The position numbers and the translations under genes are program-made. A DNA stretch of 64,000 bases. It comes from Fastidiosipila sp963510375. GTDB lineage: Bacteria; Bacillota; Clostridia; Saccharofermentanales; Fastidiosipilaceae. The stretch's first letter is position 1; every line of letters starts with the position of its first letter. Where the stretch lies: positions 43,975 to 107,974 of the forward strand of contig CAUPES010000004.1 of NCBI GenBank assembly GCA_963510375.1. The letters run 5' to 3'. Positions 17,601 through 25,327 of this stretch are shown here, one piece after another. Under the pieces are notes generated by a model. That model did no database searches, had not been told where the DNA came from, and was given only the letters and a program-made list of their open reading frames with translations.

Positions 17601-18221
17601 TTAATTAAGTTTTGCTTCAAGATTTTCTAAAAACTCTAAATCACCTTGAGGGTTGTGTACGACACTTTTACCATCAATTAAAGCCTTGAACATTGCTTCA
17701 GAAACTGTGTCAACGCTGATAAATTCAGGAATAAGTTCTAATGACTTTCCTTCTGCTTCTAAAGCTCTAACGTAATCTTGGCTAGCCAAATACACATTGA
17801 AATATTGCGCTTGTGTAGCATCTAGGTAAATAAACTTTGGCATGTGTCCAACTGTTTCACCATCAGCATAATGTGCATATTCTGGTCTACGTGTATGCTC
17901 TACAAAATATTCTTTTGCTGCTGAAATATTCTCTAATAATCTCTTGTGTGCATCTGCAGAATTTAACTCTTCAGTTTGTGTTTCTAAATGTACAATGCTC
18001 TTCAATAGAACATCGATTTTTACTTTTTCCTGCATAGCTAGTGTACGCTTAACATTAGGTGCTGTTTCATAGTGATTTCTCATCTTAACTAAAATATCAC
18101 CTACAGTATATGTCTCAAATTCTTCTACAGGGAATTCATTTTCTTGCAAAACAGCTTCCTCAGCGTGCAAAGCTGATTTCAATTCATTCAATTCTTTCTC
18201 TACTAAATTTAAGTAAGTCAT
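17601..18221 (-). CDS. Conserved-looking cytoplasmic protein, function unknown
   Basis: I do not recognise this 206-residue acidic, soluble protein. Residues 1-110 are helical and charged with heptad-like Leu/Glu patterns (LNLVEKELNELKSALHAEEAVL). The C-terminal half is more hydrophobic and mixed (FIYLDATQAQYFNVYLASQDYV). There is no signal peptide or TM segment. It follows cysE by 88 bases in the same direction and may share its transcript, but nothing ties it to cysteine synthesis. Its start has an AAAGGGTAATG context. Confidence 0.6.
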   Translation of the reverse strand: MTYLNLVEKELNELKSALHAEEAVLQENEFPVEEFETYTVGDILVKMRNHYETAPNVKRTLAMQEKVKIDVLLKSIVHLETQTEELNSADAHKRLLENISAAKEYFVEHTRRPEYAHYADGETVGHMPKFIYLDATQAQYFNVYLASQDYVRALEAEGKSLELIPEFISVDTVSEAMFKALIDGKSVVHNPQGDLEFLENLEAKLN

Positions 18222-18309
18222 ACATTACCCTTTCTATTAAGTACTATTCTTCTTTAGCACTAAACTTTTAAAATTTAGATTACCTTCTACATATTATACT
18301 AAATTTGAT

Positions 18310-19173
18310 TTATTTTCTTGACTTAATTGGTAATTCTTTAGCATCTAGGTAAACTTGTGTATTCTCTTCAACTGATTTGGTAATAAAAGTACCACCACCG
18401 ATAATTACTCCATCACCTATAACCGTATCTCCACCCAAAATCGTAGCGTTGGCATAAATAACCACCCTATTTCCAATGGTCGGATGACGTTTCACCGAAC
18501 GCAAATCTCTCCCCTCTTTCAAGGATAATGCGCCTAAAGTCACACCTTGATAGATTTTTACGTTATCTCCTATCACTGCACTCTCTCCAATAACAATTCC
18601 TGTACCATGATCGATGAAAAAGTTCTTACCAATTTGAGCACCAGGATGGATATCTACACCAGTTAGTTTGTGCGCATATTCCGACATTAACTTTGGGATT
18701 ATAGGAACACCTGCTTCATAAAATGGATGTGCTAACCTGTAAATTACTATAGCCTGATAAGAGAGATATGATATCGCAATTTCCATACGAGATTCTGCTG
18801 CCGGATCACCTTCATAAATAGCGTCAAGGTCACCTAGCAGAAGCTCCAATATTTCTGGCAGTTGAGCTAGATAATCATTTAAAATTCTTTTAGCTTCTTT
18901 GTGTCGCTCTGCTCTTTCTAGCTTTTTCAATTCTGGTTTCAAGTTAAGACTTCTGCATATCTCAACTTCCATTATCTCAACAAATTGAGCCAGCTCTGCC
19001 GACATATCCAAATGTTCTTTGTTAGAGAATACTGGAAAGATAATAGATCGGATAAGCTCCAGAGCTTTCTCAACTTGAGCAATCTCTGGTATAGCTTCTG
19101 AACTCTCTTCGTTCAAATTATTTCTCTGACAAACTAAATCTAGTTCACTTAATACATTCTGATATCTATGCAT
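18310..19173 (-). CDS. cysE: Serine O-acetyltransferase
   Basis: This enzyme makes O-acetylserine from serine and acetyl-CoA, the first step of cysteine synthesis. The 287-residue protein has a helical N-terminal domain (1-175) and a left-handed beta-helix with hexapeptide repeats (GVDIHPGAQIG, FIDHGTGIVIGESAVIGD, VTLGALSL, HPTIGNRVVIYANATILG). The catalytic His is in DHGTG. The extra N-terminal length is typical of the longer EpsC/CysE-like forms in anaerobes. It lies 17 bases after cysK, clearly the same operon. Confidence 0.9.
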   Translation of the reverse strand: MHRYQNVLSELDLVCQRNNLNEESSEAIPEIAQVEKALELIRSIIFPVFSNKEHLDMSAELAQFVEIMEVEICRSLNLKPELKKLERAERHKEAKRILNDYLAQLPEILELLLGDLDAIYEGDPAAESRMEIAISYLSYQAIVIYRLAHPFYEAGVPIIPKLMSEYAHKLTGVDIHPGAQIGKNFFIDHGTGIVIGESAVIGDNVKIYQGVTLGALSLKEGRDLRSVKRHPTIGNRVVIYANATILGGDTVIGDGVIIGGGTFITKSVEENTQVYLDAKELPIKSRK

Positions 19174-19190
19174 AAATATCTCCGATATGA

Positions 19191-20138
19191 CTATTCTTTT
19201 ACTGTTCCAAAAGTATCTGTTGATAAGTATCTATCGCCTGAATCTGGTAAGGCTGTAACAACTGTTTTACCTGCAAACTCAGGATTTTCTAGAACCTTTC
19301 TTGAAGCTACCAAAGCAGCGCCACTTGAGATACCTACTAATAGTCCTTCTATTCTTGCTAACTCTCTACTTGCTTCTTTTGCAGCATCTGTATCAACTTG
19401 GATTACTCCATCTAGCAAATTCTTGTCTAAGTTGTCTGGAACAAATCCTGCTCCAATTCCTTGAATACCATGCTTCCCTGGTTTATCTCCTGATATAACT
19501 GCCGAAGTATTAGGTTCTACAGCAAAAATTTTAATATCTGGATTTTGCTCTTTTAGGTATTTACCTGCACCTGAAATTGTACCACCTGTACCTACACCAG
19601 CTACAAGAATATCTACCTTCCCAGCAGTTTGTTCCCAAATCTCTACACCCGTTGTAGCATCATGATAAGCTGGGTTTGATGGATTTTTGAACTGTGATGG
19701 GATAATTGAGTTTTCTATCTCTTCATTTAGTTCTTTCGCTTTGGCTATTGCACCATTCATACCATCTGCTCCTGGGGTCAAAACTAATTTCGCACCATAA
19801 GCACTGATCATTTTTCTTCTTTCTTCTGTCATAGAATCTGGCATTGTAAAAATTGCTTTATATCCTCGTGCAGCTGCTACTGCTGCTAAGCTAACAGCCA
19901 TATTTCCTGAACTAGCCTCAATAATTGTTGAGCCTTCTTTAAGCTCTCCAGCTTTTTCTAAGGCTAAAATCATTCCTAAAGCAGTTCTATCTTTAACTGA
20001 ACCACTAGGATTCTGTGCTTCCAATTTAAAAGCAAACTCACTATTTTCTAAACCATGTGATTTGAGCCATTTATTAGGTTTAAATAAAGGTGTTTTGCCA
20101 ATCAATTCTTCCATACTGTTTACTATATTCTTTTGCAT
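19191..20138 (-). CDS. cysK: Cysteine synthase (O-acetylserine sulfhydrylase)
   Basis: This PLP enzyme forms cysteine from O-acetylserine and sulfide. The PLP lysine is K49 in NPSGSVKDR. The phosphate-binding GTGGTISG loop is present, as is GIQGIGAGFVP. The substrate loop reads EASSGNMA, where most CysK proteins have PTSGNTG; this suggests a divergent subgroup and possibly altered substrate use. Length 315 is usual. AAGGAG precedes the ATG. The operon order is cysK-cysE, probably with the unknown gene after it. A leader ORF and hairpin just upstream may regulate it. Confidence 0.9.
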   Translation of the reverse strand: MQKNIVNSMEELIGKTPLFKPNKWLKSHGLENSEFAFKLEAQNPSGSVKDRTALGMILALEKAGELKEGSTIIEASSGNMAVSLAAVAAARGYKAIFTMPDSMTEERRKMISAYGAKLVLTPGADGMNGAIAKAKELNEEIENSIIPSQFKNPSNPAYHDATTGVEIWEQTAGKVDILVAGVGTGGTISGAGKYLKEQNPDIKIFAVEPNTSAVISGDKPGKHGIQGIGAGFVPDNLDKNLLDGVIQVDTDAAKEASRELARIEGLLVGISSGAALVASRKVLENPEFAGKTVVTALPDSGDRYLSTDTFGTVKE

Positions 20139-20166
20139 AAAAATCTCCTTTTAAAATCTAATAAAA

Positions 20167-20242
20167 AATGATACTAGACTAGAACTGTAACATCCTATAT
20201 GCCACCGAGCTCATACGCTCTTTCACCTAATCTAATATCATT
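20167..20242 (-). promoter_or_regulatory. Terminator-like hairpin enclosing leader ORF, upstream of cysK
   Basis: On the minus strand a 12-base stem forms between AATGATATTAGA (20231-20242) and TCTAGTATCATT (20167-20178), with one G-U pair. Its 3' arm runs into a run of Ts (six As on the plus strand, 20163-20168), ending 24 bases before cysK. The 52-base loop contains a complete 11-codon ORF, and an inner GAGC/GCTC stem is possible. It reads as an attenuator controlled by a translating ribosome. The ligand is unknown. Confidence 0.5.
20179..20214 (-). CDS. Putative leader peptide of cysK operon
   Basis: This 11-residue ORF encodes MSSVAYRMLQF, with AGGTGA about 10 bases before its ATG. Its stop codon directly abuts the 3' arm of the terminator-like hairpin, so a ribosome at the stop would cover that arm. 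The peptide has two Ser codons at positions 2-3 but no Cys. It is too short for confident calling by coding statistics. Confidence 0.4.
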   Translation of the reverse strand: MSSVAYRMLQF

Positions 20243-20309
20243 ATAAAATTAATTATTTTCTATAAAGTAACAAGCCTACTTGTTAAAAATTTCTTTTCTG
20301 TTTATTCCA

Positions 20310-20420
20310 TTAATGGTTCTGGGAATAAAGTGAAACTCCTAGGGCGGCACCACTAAAAACTTGCTCGTCCACACCTGCCTGAATGATCTCTTTGACTCTT
20401 GAGAATGCTTCGCTAATTTT
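20310..20420 (-). pseudogene. Remnant of a beta-lactamase-like serine hydrolase N-terminus
   Basis: A 36-codon stop-bounded frame without a start encodes EAFSRVKEIIQAGVDEQ followed by VFSGAALGVSL. That resembles the N-terminal strand of class C beta-lactamase-family hydrolases (typical pattern: helix, then v-fPGaaxxV). Nothing downstream continues the family. This is an inference from a short match. Confidence 0.35.
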
Positions 20421-20535
20421 TTACTCCAAAACCAATTTTCAAATTTAAAATTCCTCCAGAAATTTCCATCTAGAAAATAGCACTAAATTTCGCTTAAACA
20501 AAACCTATTTGAACAAAACCTATTTGAACAAAATG

Positions 20536-20679
20536 TTAGAACCAACGTCTCTTAGCTCTTTTAGCTCTTTTTACATCTTTGCCAATTTCTTTATAATCTA
20601 AGTAATATAGTACAAAGTAAATTCCTGTTACTACTAAAAATGTCTTCGCAACTGCTTTAACTGTTTTTAATGTTTGCAT
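20536..20679 (-). CDS. 47-residue basic membrane protein
   Basis: This is a small gene of unknown function. Residues 1-12 are basic, a single hydrophobic helix follows (AKTFLVVTGIYFVLYYL, about 11-27), and the tail is strongly basic (KRAKRAKRRWF). GGAGGG lies 7 bases before the ATG, which is strong support for translation. A 15-base direct repeat (AACAAAACCTATTTG, twice, about 20497-20526) lies just after its stop. It stands alone between cysK and the PepSY lipoprotein. Confidence 0.6.
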   Translation of the reverse strand: MQTLKTVKAVAKTFLVVTGIYFVLYYLDYKEIGKDVKRAKRAKRRWF

Positions 20680-20863
20680 TGTATTTCCCTCCAATACTTA
20701 TTTTTACGTTTATATATATTCTAACGCAAATCGCAAATCCAAAAGGTATATTTATTCCACTTTACCAAATTCATGTCAGATCAAATTTTCTTATTACAAG
20801 AAAACCCCAATCTTTGCAGATCAAGGTTAACCTTAAATAACTTATTTAAAACCCAGTTATGAT

Positions 20864-21538
20864 TTAGTCAAAGTCAAAATCAAAGTCAAAATCAAAGAAT
20901 TTATCGTTATCAACTTCCAACTTATAAACTTCCCCAGATTTAGCATCAATCTCTACATCATACTCTTTGCTATCAGAGCGAACTTCCGCCTCATATTTAA
21001 CTACATTATCATCTTCATCTAGTTCAATTGAGTGTACAAAAGGATTAGTGAAGCTTGAGTTAGCTTTGATTTTCTCAACAGCTTCTTCGATTGACATAAC
21101 TCCTGCTGTTTTAGCTTTGATTTTTTCATAATCATTGCTCTTCTCTTGATTATGTTTTAAGATCTCACCATTTTCTGCATTTATTTCAATCTCATGTTCT
21201 ACTCCTGGTGCTTCAACCTTGATCTCATATTTGTAAACATTTCGGTCTTTATCCAATTCAATTTTGGTTACTACAGCTTCATTACCAGCTAATTCCAAAG
21301 CTTTTTTATTTACATCTATTATATTCATGATTTTTACAGTTGTAGCTTTATCCACAGAAGATTTAGTACTGCTTTCACTAGACTTTGTATCATCTGATTT
21401 GTCAGCTTCAACTATATTGCTTGTAGTTGTATTCTGAGATTTTGCAGCTCCTACTTCTGTAGGTCTTGTATTAGTTCCACAAGCAGCTAAAGTAAGTGCC
21501 AAAACTAGACTTAATCCTATACTTAATAATTTTTTCAT
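20864..21538 (-). CDS. PepSY-domain lipoprotein
   Basis: This 224-residue exported lipoprotein has a basic start MKKLL, a hydrophobic core and the lipobox LAAC, followed by a low-complexity Ser/Thr linker and two PepSY repeats (about 85-145 and 150-210). Each repeat has the pattern of an E-A helix, xIELDxDxxVxKYE and xEIDAxxGEV. PepSY domains often inhibit proteases or bind metals at the envelope. The tail is the odd (FD)n repeat FFDFDFDFDFD. The ATG at 21538 was chosen because GGAGG precedes it by 7 bases; the frame opens 18 codons earlier without a ribosome binding site. Confidence 0.82.
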   Translation of the reverse strand: MKKLLSIGLSLVLALTLAACGTNTRPTEVGAAKSQNTTTSNIVEADKSDDTKSSESSTKSSVDKATTVKIMNIIDVNKKALELAGNEAVVTKIELDKDRNVYKYEIKVEAPGVEHEIEINAENGEILKHNQEKSNDYEKIKAKTAGVMSIEEAVEKIKANSSFTNPFVHSIELDEDDNVVKYEAEVRSDSKEYDVEIDAKSGEVYKLEVDNDKFFDFDFDFDFD

Positions 21539-21707
21539 GCGTTTTCCTCCATTAATTATTTCTACCCTTATTGTTTCTAATATTTTTTCCAACCTTTAGA
21601 AACTCACATTAAATTATAAAGGGTAATTATGAACAGCCCATGACCTCAACATAAATATTGTAAATAGAACTGCGCAAATCAATATAATCAGTTAAGCAAA
21701 GCAAAAA

Positions 21708-23288
21708 TTATATGAAACGATCTTCTTTGGGCGAGATATTGTTCTCAAAAATAATATCTGGATGCACTGTTTTTTCGTACTCAAAAACAGGCTCATCAGC
21801 GGCATGTAATGGATACCAAACTTGGGCTAAGAACTTATTGACTTTAGCTCTATTACCATAATTCCAACTTTTATTCTCACATTCAGGGCATCCGTGTCCA
21901 GCATGCAAAATCAACCTTGGTGAAGCACTAAATTCATGTCCAAAGGCACATCGCATCTCTAGCTTATTTTGCCAATTACCAGTTTGCATTGACTTAGACA
22001 AGAGCTCGCCACCTCTAAATTCTACAGCAGATTTAACATCTTCATAAGTTAATTCAGATTCAGGCTTGGTATCATCGTATCCGTGATCAATTTCAACAAC
22101 ATCATAGAGATTAAGTGGTCTAAACAATTCGTCTGGCAGTTCAGCATATGAACTTGGAAGTGAATCCCAATAAGCTTTGCTACCCCAATATGCAGCAATA
22201 TAGGGATCTCCTAATTGTTTAATACCTCTAATTGTTCCGCCATTCCTCTTACCTAAACCTCTAAACAGCTTACGAATAATCCACGCTATAGTTTTTTGTA
22301 TGCCAGCCCAATTACGCATCTTATAAATCCATTTTGCAGACCTACCAATGCGTTTCGCATACTTTTTATAAAAATAATCCAAACTATTAGTTCTAAATTT
22401 AAACTGTTCCTCAAGTTTATAAGAGTCTAAAAAATACTGTCCATGAAAGTTATTTGAGGCAATGACTTTTGGCTCTAAAGCTTCTCTAACTCTATGAAAA
22501 CCAACGATAGCAAAAACTCTCTCATAAAGCTCAATACCACTTGCCCTGTTAGTATCGCCACCACCCATGTTGTAGCAATGCTGCCAAAAATCTTCAGGGA
22601 TTTCATTTTCTTTTATCTGGCGACAAAAACTTCTTAAAAGCTCAGCTGAGTCACTATCTGATATATACTCCAAAACATTATTCAAGGGATTATGCAAAAT
22701 TATTGGTTCAAAAATCTTAGTCATGCCACTACCAACAATACCTGTTTGTCTGAAGCTCACCCAGTATTTCAAACCTGACTCTATAACTGCTCTCTCCGCT
22801 GCGACTTTACTGACGGCATAATAATCATAAATACTTGGTTTAATTGGATCGCCAATTCTTCCCCAATGTATAGGTGGTAAGCGATCTCCTGTTTCTGCAA
22901 CTGTTCCAATATAAAGGAATTTAATATCCTTATCCTTTTTCTCTTCTTTGATTGCGTGTAATAAATTGTAAGTAGACCCAAGATTGACTTCCATAGCAAG
23001 TTGCGGATGCTTATCTGCCAAAGGAGAAACTAAAGCTGCTAAATGCAAGACTATATCTACATTACGTACTGCTCTTCTACAATCATAGTAACTGGTCAAA
23101 TCCCCCCAGATTACTTCTAAACCACTCCCTAAATATTCGTTATATTTTGCAATTATTGATCTGTCTCTCTCACTATCTAAAGCAAAAACAACAATATCTT
23201 GAATATCTATATCTTTAATTAAAGCTGCTAAAGTCTCCTCTCCCATAGAGCCGGTGGCACCAGTCAGCAAAACTCTTTGTTTTCTCAT
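21708..23288 (-). CDS. NAD-dependent epimerase/dehydratase with C-terminal zinc-finger-like region
   Basis: The N-terminal 300 residues are an extended SDR: the nucleotide-binding GATGSMG (about 10-16), LHLAALVSP, and the catalytic YYAVSK (YxxxK). The SDR body is followed by a helical linker and a C-terminal segment with CAFGHEF...CPEC (about 445-475). This looks like a treble-clef or zinc-ribbon metal site (C-x3-H and C-x2-C). At 526 residues it is about 200 longer than a plain SDR. The substrate is unknown; nucleotide-sugar or lipid-linked substrates are the family norm. It is a lone gene between the PepSY lipoprotein and tRNA-Val. Confidence 0.75.
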   Translation of the reverse strand: MRKQRVLLTGATGSMGEETLAALIKDIDIQDIVVFALDSERDRSIIAKYNEYLGSGLEVIWGDLTSYYDCRRAVRNVDIVLHLAALVSPLADKHPQLAMEVNLGSTYNLLHAIKEEKKDKDIKFLYIGTVAETGDRLPPIHWGRIGDPIKPSIYDYYAVSKVAAERAVIESGLKYWVSFRQTGIVGSGMTKIFEPIILHNPLNNVLEYISDSDSAELLRSFCRQIKENEIPEDFWQHCYNMGGGDTNRASGIELYERVFAIVGFHRVREALEPKVIASNNFHGQYFLDSYKLEEQFKFRTNSLDYFYKKYAKRIGRSAKWIYKMRNWAGIQKTIAWIIRKLFRGLGKRNGGTIRGIKQLGDPYIAAYWGSKAYWDSLPSSYAELPDELFRPLNLYDVVEIDHGYDDTKPESELTYEDVKSAVEFRGGELLSKSMQTGNWQNKLEMRCAFGHEFSASPRLILHAGHGCPECENKSWNYGNRAKVNKFLAQVWYPLHAADEPVFEYEKTVHPDIIFENNISPKEDRFI

Positions 23289-23521
23289 CGAAACTCGCCC
23301 CTTCCCGTTAGCATAGATTATAGATAGTTCATGCTTATTTATCTATTCAGCTTGTAATAATCGCAGAATAGACACACTTATTAGATTAGCACATTTTCGT
23401 TGGATATTTACTGTGGTTTTGCTGGTTTTTGGTATGTAAATTTAAGCAATATCAACATCACGAAGTAACATCGTAATTGCAGTACTTTTGCATTACCTTT
23501 CTTGATTTCAACCAAATTATT

Positions 23522-23562
23522 AAAAATGCAAAAGCCTGCAAACCACGAAGGTTGCAAGCTTT
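23522..23562 (-). terminator. Terminator after tRNA-Val
   Basis: AAAGCTTGCAACC pairs with GGTTTGCAGGCTTT around a TTCG-type loop and is followed by T-runs on the minus strand, 6 bases after the tRNA 3' end. Confidence 0.75.
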
Positions 23563-23567
23563 AAACC

Positions 23568-23644
23568 TGGTGGGCAATACTGGGCTCGAACCAGCGCCCT
23601 CATGCATGTGAAGCATGCGCTCTAACCAACTGAGCTAATTGTCC
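23568..23644 (-). tRNA. tRNA-Val(CAC)
   Basis: A full cloverleaf folds: D arm GCTC/GAGC, anticodon stem CATGC/GCATG with loop TTCACAT (anticodon CAC, reading GTG), T arm GCTGG-TTCGAGC-CCAGT, and an encoded CCA. The acceptor arms GGACAAT and ATTGCCC leave one A3-C70 mismatch where G3 would be expected. Confidence 0.9.
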
Positions 23645-23726
23645 ATGTCATTTATTTAGACAATTTTACTCTTTTTATAACGATATTTCCAACAAAAACA
23701 TAATTAGCGAAGATTTGTTAACTATA

Positions 23727-24851
23727 CTAAACCTTATTCAAAATAAACTCTGCAATATCTTTAGCAGAATCGGCATTTGTATTTGCAGTCTGAGCTTTGC
23801 GCATAGTTGTAGCAGCTACTTTATCGTTAATTAATTTGAATGCTAGTTCTGCGAAGCCTTCTGCGTTATCTGCAGTCGCACTCATACCTTTTTTTATAAA
23901 ATATTCTAAATTATCTGTTTCAAGACCAGGTATGGCACGAGTATGTACCAATGGAATATTTGCTACACATGCTTCAGTACTACTTAAACCTCCTGGTTTT
24001 GTAAGCAAAACATCTCCGGCTCGCATGTATAAATGGACTTTATCTGTGAAGCCTAAAGCAATTACATTATCTTTACCTGAATATTCTTCTTCAAATTCTG
24101 CTTTAAGTTTAGAGTTATTACCGGTGAAAACGACAATATAAGCTTTTGGTGACTTTTTCAAAATACTGTCTGTTAGTTCATTCGCATTCCCAAATCCTGT
24201 TCCACCCATCATGATTAGGTAGACGTCACCTTCTACTGGCAAGTCTAATTGCTTTCTTGCTTTTTCTTTACTTAGGTCTGCACTAAATTTAGCTGAAACA
24301 GGAATTCCTGAAACAATAATCCTTTCTTCAGAGAAATCGTGCTCAAGAAAAGCTTCTTTGACCTCCTGGCAAGATACAAAATAATAATCAACATCAGTTT
24401 TTGCCACAAATGGGTACATTGCATAGTCGGTAATTACTGCAAAAGTTGGGATTTTTAAGTAACCTTCTCTTTTTAGCTTAGTAACTGTTTCCATAGAGAA
24501 CATATGCGTACAAACAACTGCATCATATTTTTCTTTCTTGATATGCTCATACAATTTTTTGGCATATGTACTATTAAACCAGTAAGTTGGCGCAAAGAAA
24601 GAAATCTTATCAGTTATTTCTGCGGTTCTATAGAGGATACCCCATCCCTCTGCCATACTATTAACTGCACCATTGTACATATTAATGATTGTCTCTCTGG
24701 CTTTCTCGCTGAAAAAGCTTAAAATATCATACATTTTGCATTCCATACCTTTAGCTTCCCAGGCTTCAATAATAGCTTCAGCCGCTCTATTGTGCCCACT
24801 ACCTGTACCACTAGACAAGATTAAAATTTTCTTTTTTGCTTTATTTTCCAA
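23727..24851 (-). CDS. Processive diacylglycerol glucosyltransferase-like (MGDG synthase family)
   Basis: This 374-residue GT28-fold enzyme is of the UgtP/MGDG-synthase type. It probably transfers sugar from a UDP-sugar to diacylglycerol to make membrane glycolipids and, in many Bacillota, the lipoteichoic acid anchor. The N-terminal motif SSGTGSGHNRAAEAI is the acceptor loop of the family. The C-terminal nucleotide-sugar motif is KPGGLSSTEACVANIP (about 285-300), with GFT and MGGTGFG earlier. It is a peripheral membrane protein. It follows the small frameshifted membrane gene by about 20 bases and may share its promoter. Confidence 0.88.
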   Translation of the reverse strand: MENKAKKKILILSSGTGSGHNRAAEAIIEAWEAKGMECKMYDILSFFSEKARETIINMYNGAVNSMAEGWGILYRTAEITDKISFFAPTYWFNSTYAKKLYEHIKKEKYDAVVCTHMFSMETVTKLKREGYLKIPTFAVITDYAMYPFVAKTDVDYYFVSCQEVKEAFLEHDFSEERIIVSGIPVSAKFSADLSKEKARKQLDLPVEGDVYLIMMGGTGFGNANELTDSILKKSPKAYIVVFTGNNSKLKAEFEEEYSGKDNVIALGFTDKVHLYMRAGDVLLTKPGGLSSTEACVANIPLVHTRAIPGLETDNLEYFIKKGMSATADNAEGFAELAFKLINDKVAATTMRKAQTANTNADSAKDIAEFILNKV

Positions 24852-24870
24852 TTGCTTTTCCCTTAACTAA

Positions 24871-25127
24871 TTAATTAAAATCGTCTTGATTATTAACACT
24901 GCTAGAATTTGTATTCGCATTAGCATTTGATTTTGTGTTCGTATTATCAGTATTATCATGTCCTCTAAAGAACTTGTAGGCAAAGAAAGCCACAATCAGA
25001 GCAACAAGAATTAACCCTGGAGAAACTATCCATTTAGAAATAAAATTAAATACTCCCCTTATGAACCATAGACCCAATACAACTACTACAAAAATACCAC
25101 TTGCTTTTAATAAGCTTTAAAATCCAT
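24871..25127 (-). CDS. Small membrane protein, frameshifted near its start
   Basis: The ATG at 25127 has AAGGA at good spacing but runs into TAA after six codons (MDFKAY). One extra base at the TTTTAAAGC stretch (25114-25122) would restore a frame reading LLKASGIF, two TM segments (about 10-26 and 37-53) and a Asn/Asp/Thr-rich tail of about 30 residues (NTNTKSNANANTNSS region). As it stands, only a TTG at 25077 could start the remaining 68 residues. It directly precedes the glycosyltransferase gene. Either a natural lesion or a base-calling error. Confidence 0.55.
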
Positions 25128-25242
25128 ATTTATTCCTTCTCTCTAAAATTCAATTTACTCATCACACAATCAATTTGGCAAATTAATTATATTCTATTTT
25201 GCATACATTCTATCAAATATATTCTAAATCAGTACCAAAAAT

Positions 25243-25277
25243 AAAAGCCACGTAGCTTAGATCTGCCACGTAGCTTT
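25243..25277 (-). terminator. Terminator of fucO
   Basis: AAAGCTACGT pairs with ACGTGGCTTT around a short loop (one G-U pair) and is followed by TTTT on the minus strand, 50 bases beyond the fucO stop. Confidence 0.7.
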
Positions 25278-25327
25278 ATAACTTGAATTAATTAATGAAC
25301 CTTAATTCAAAATCTAAGATCAATGTC

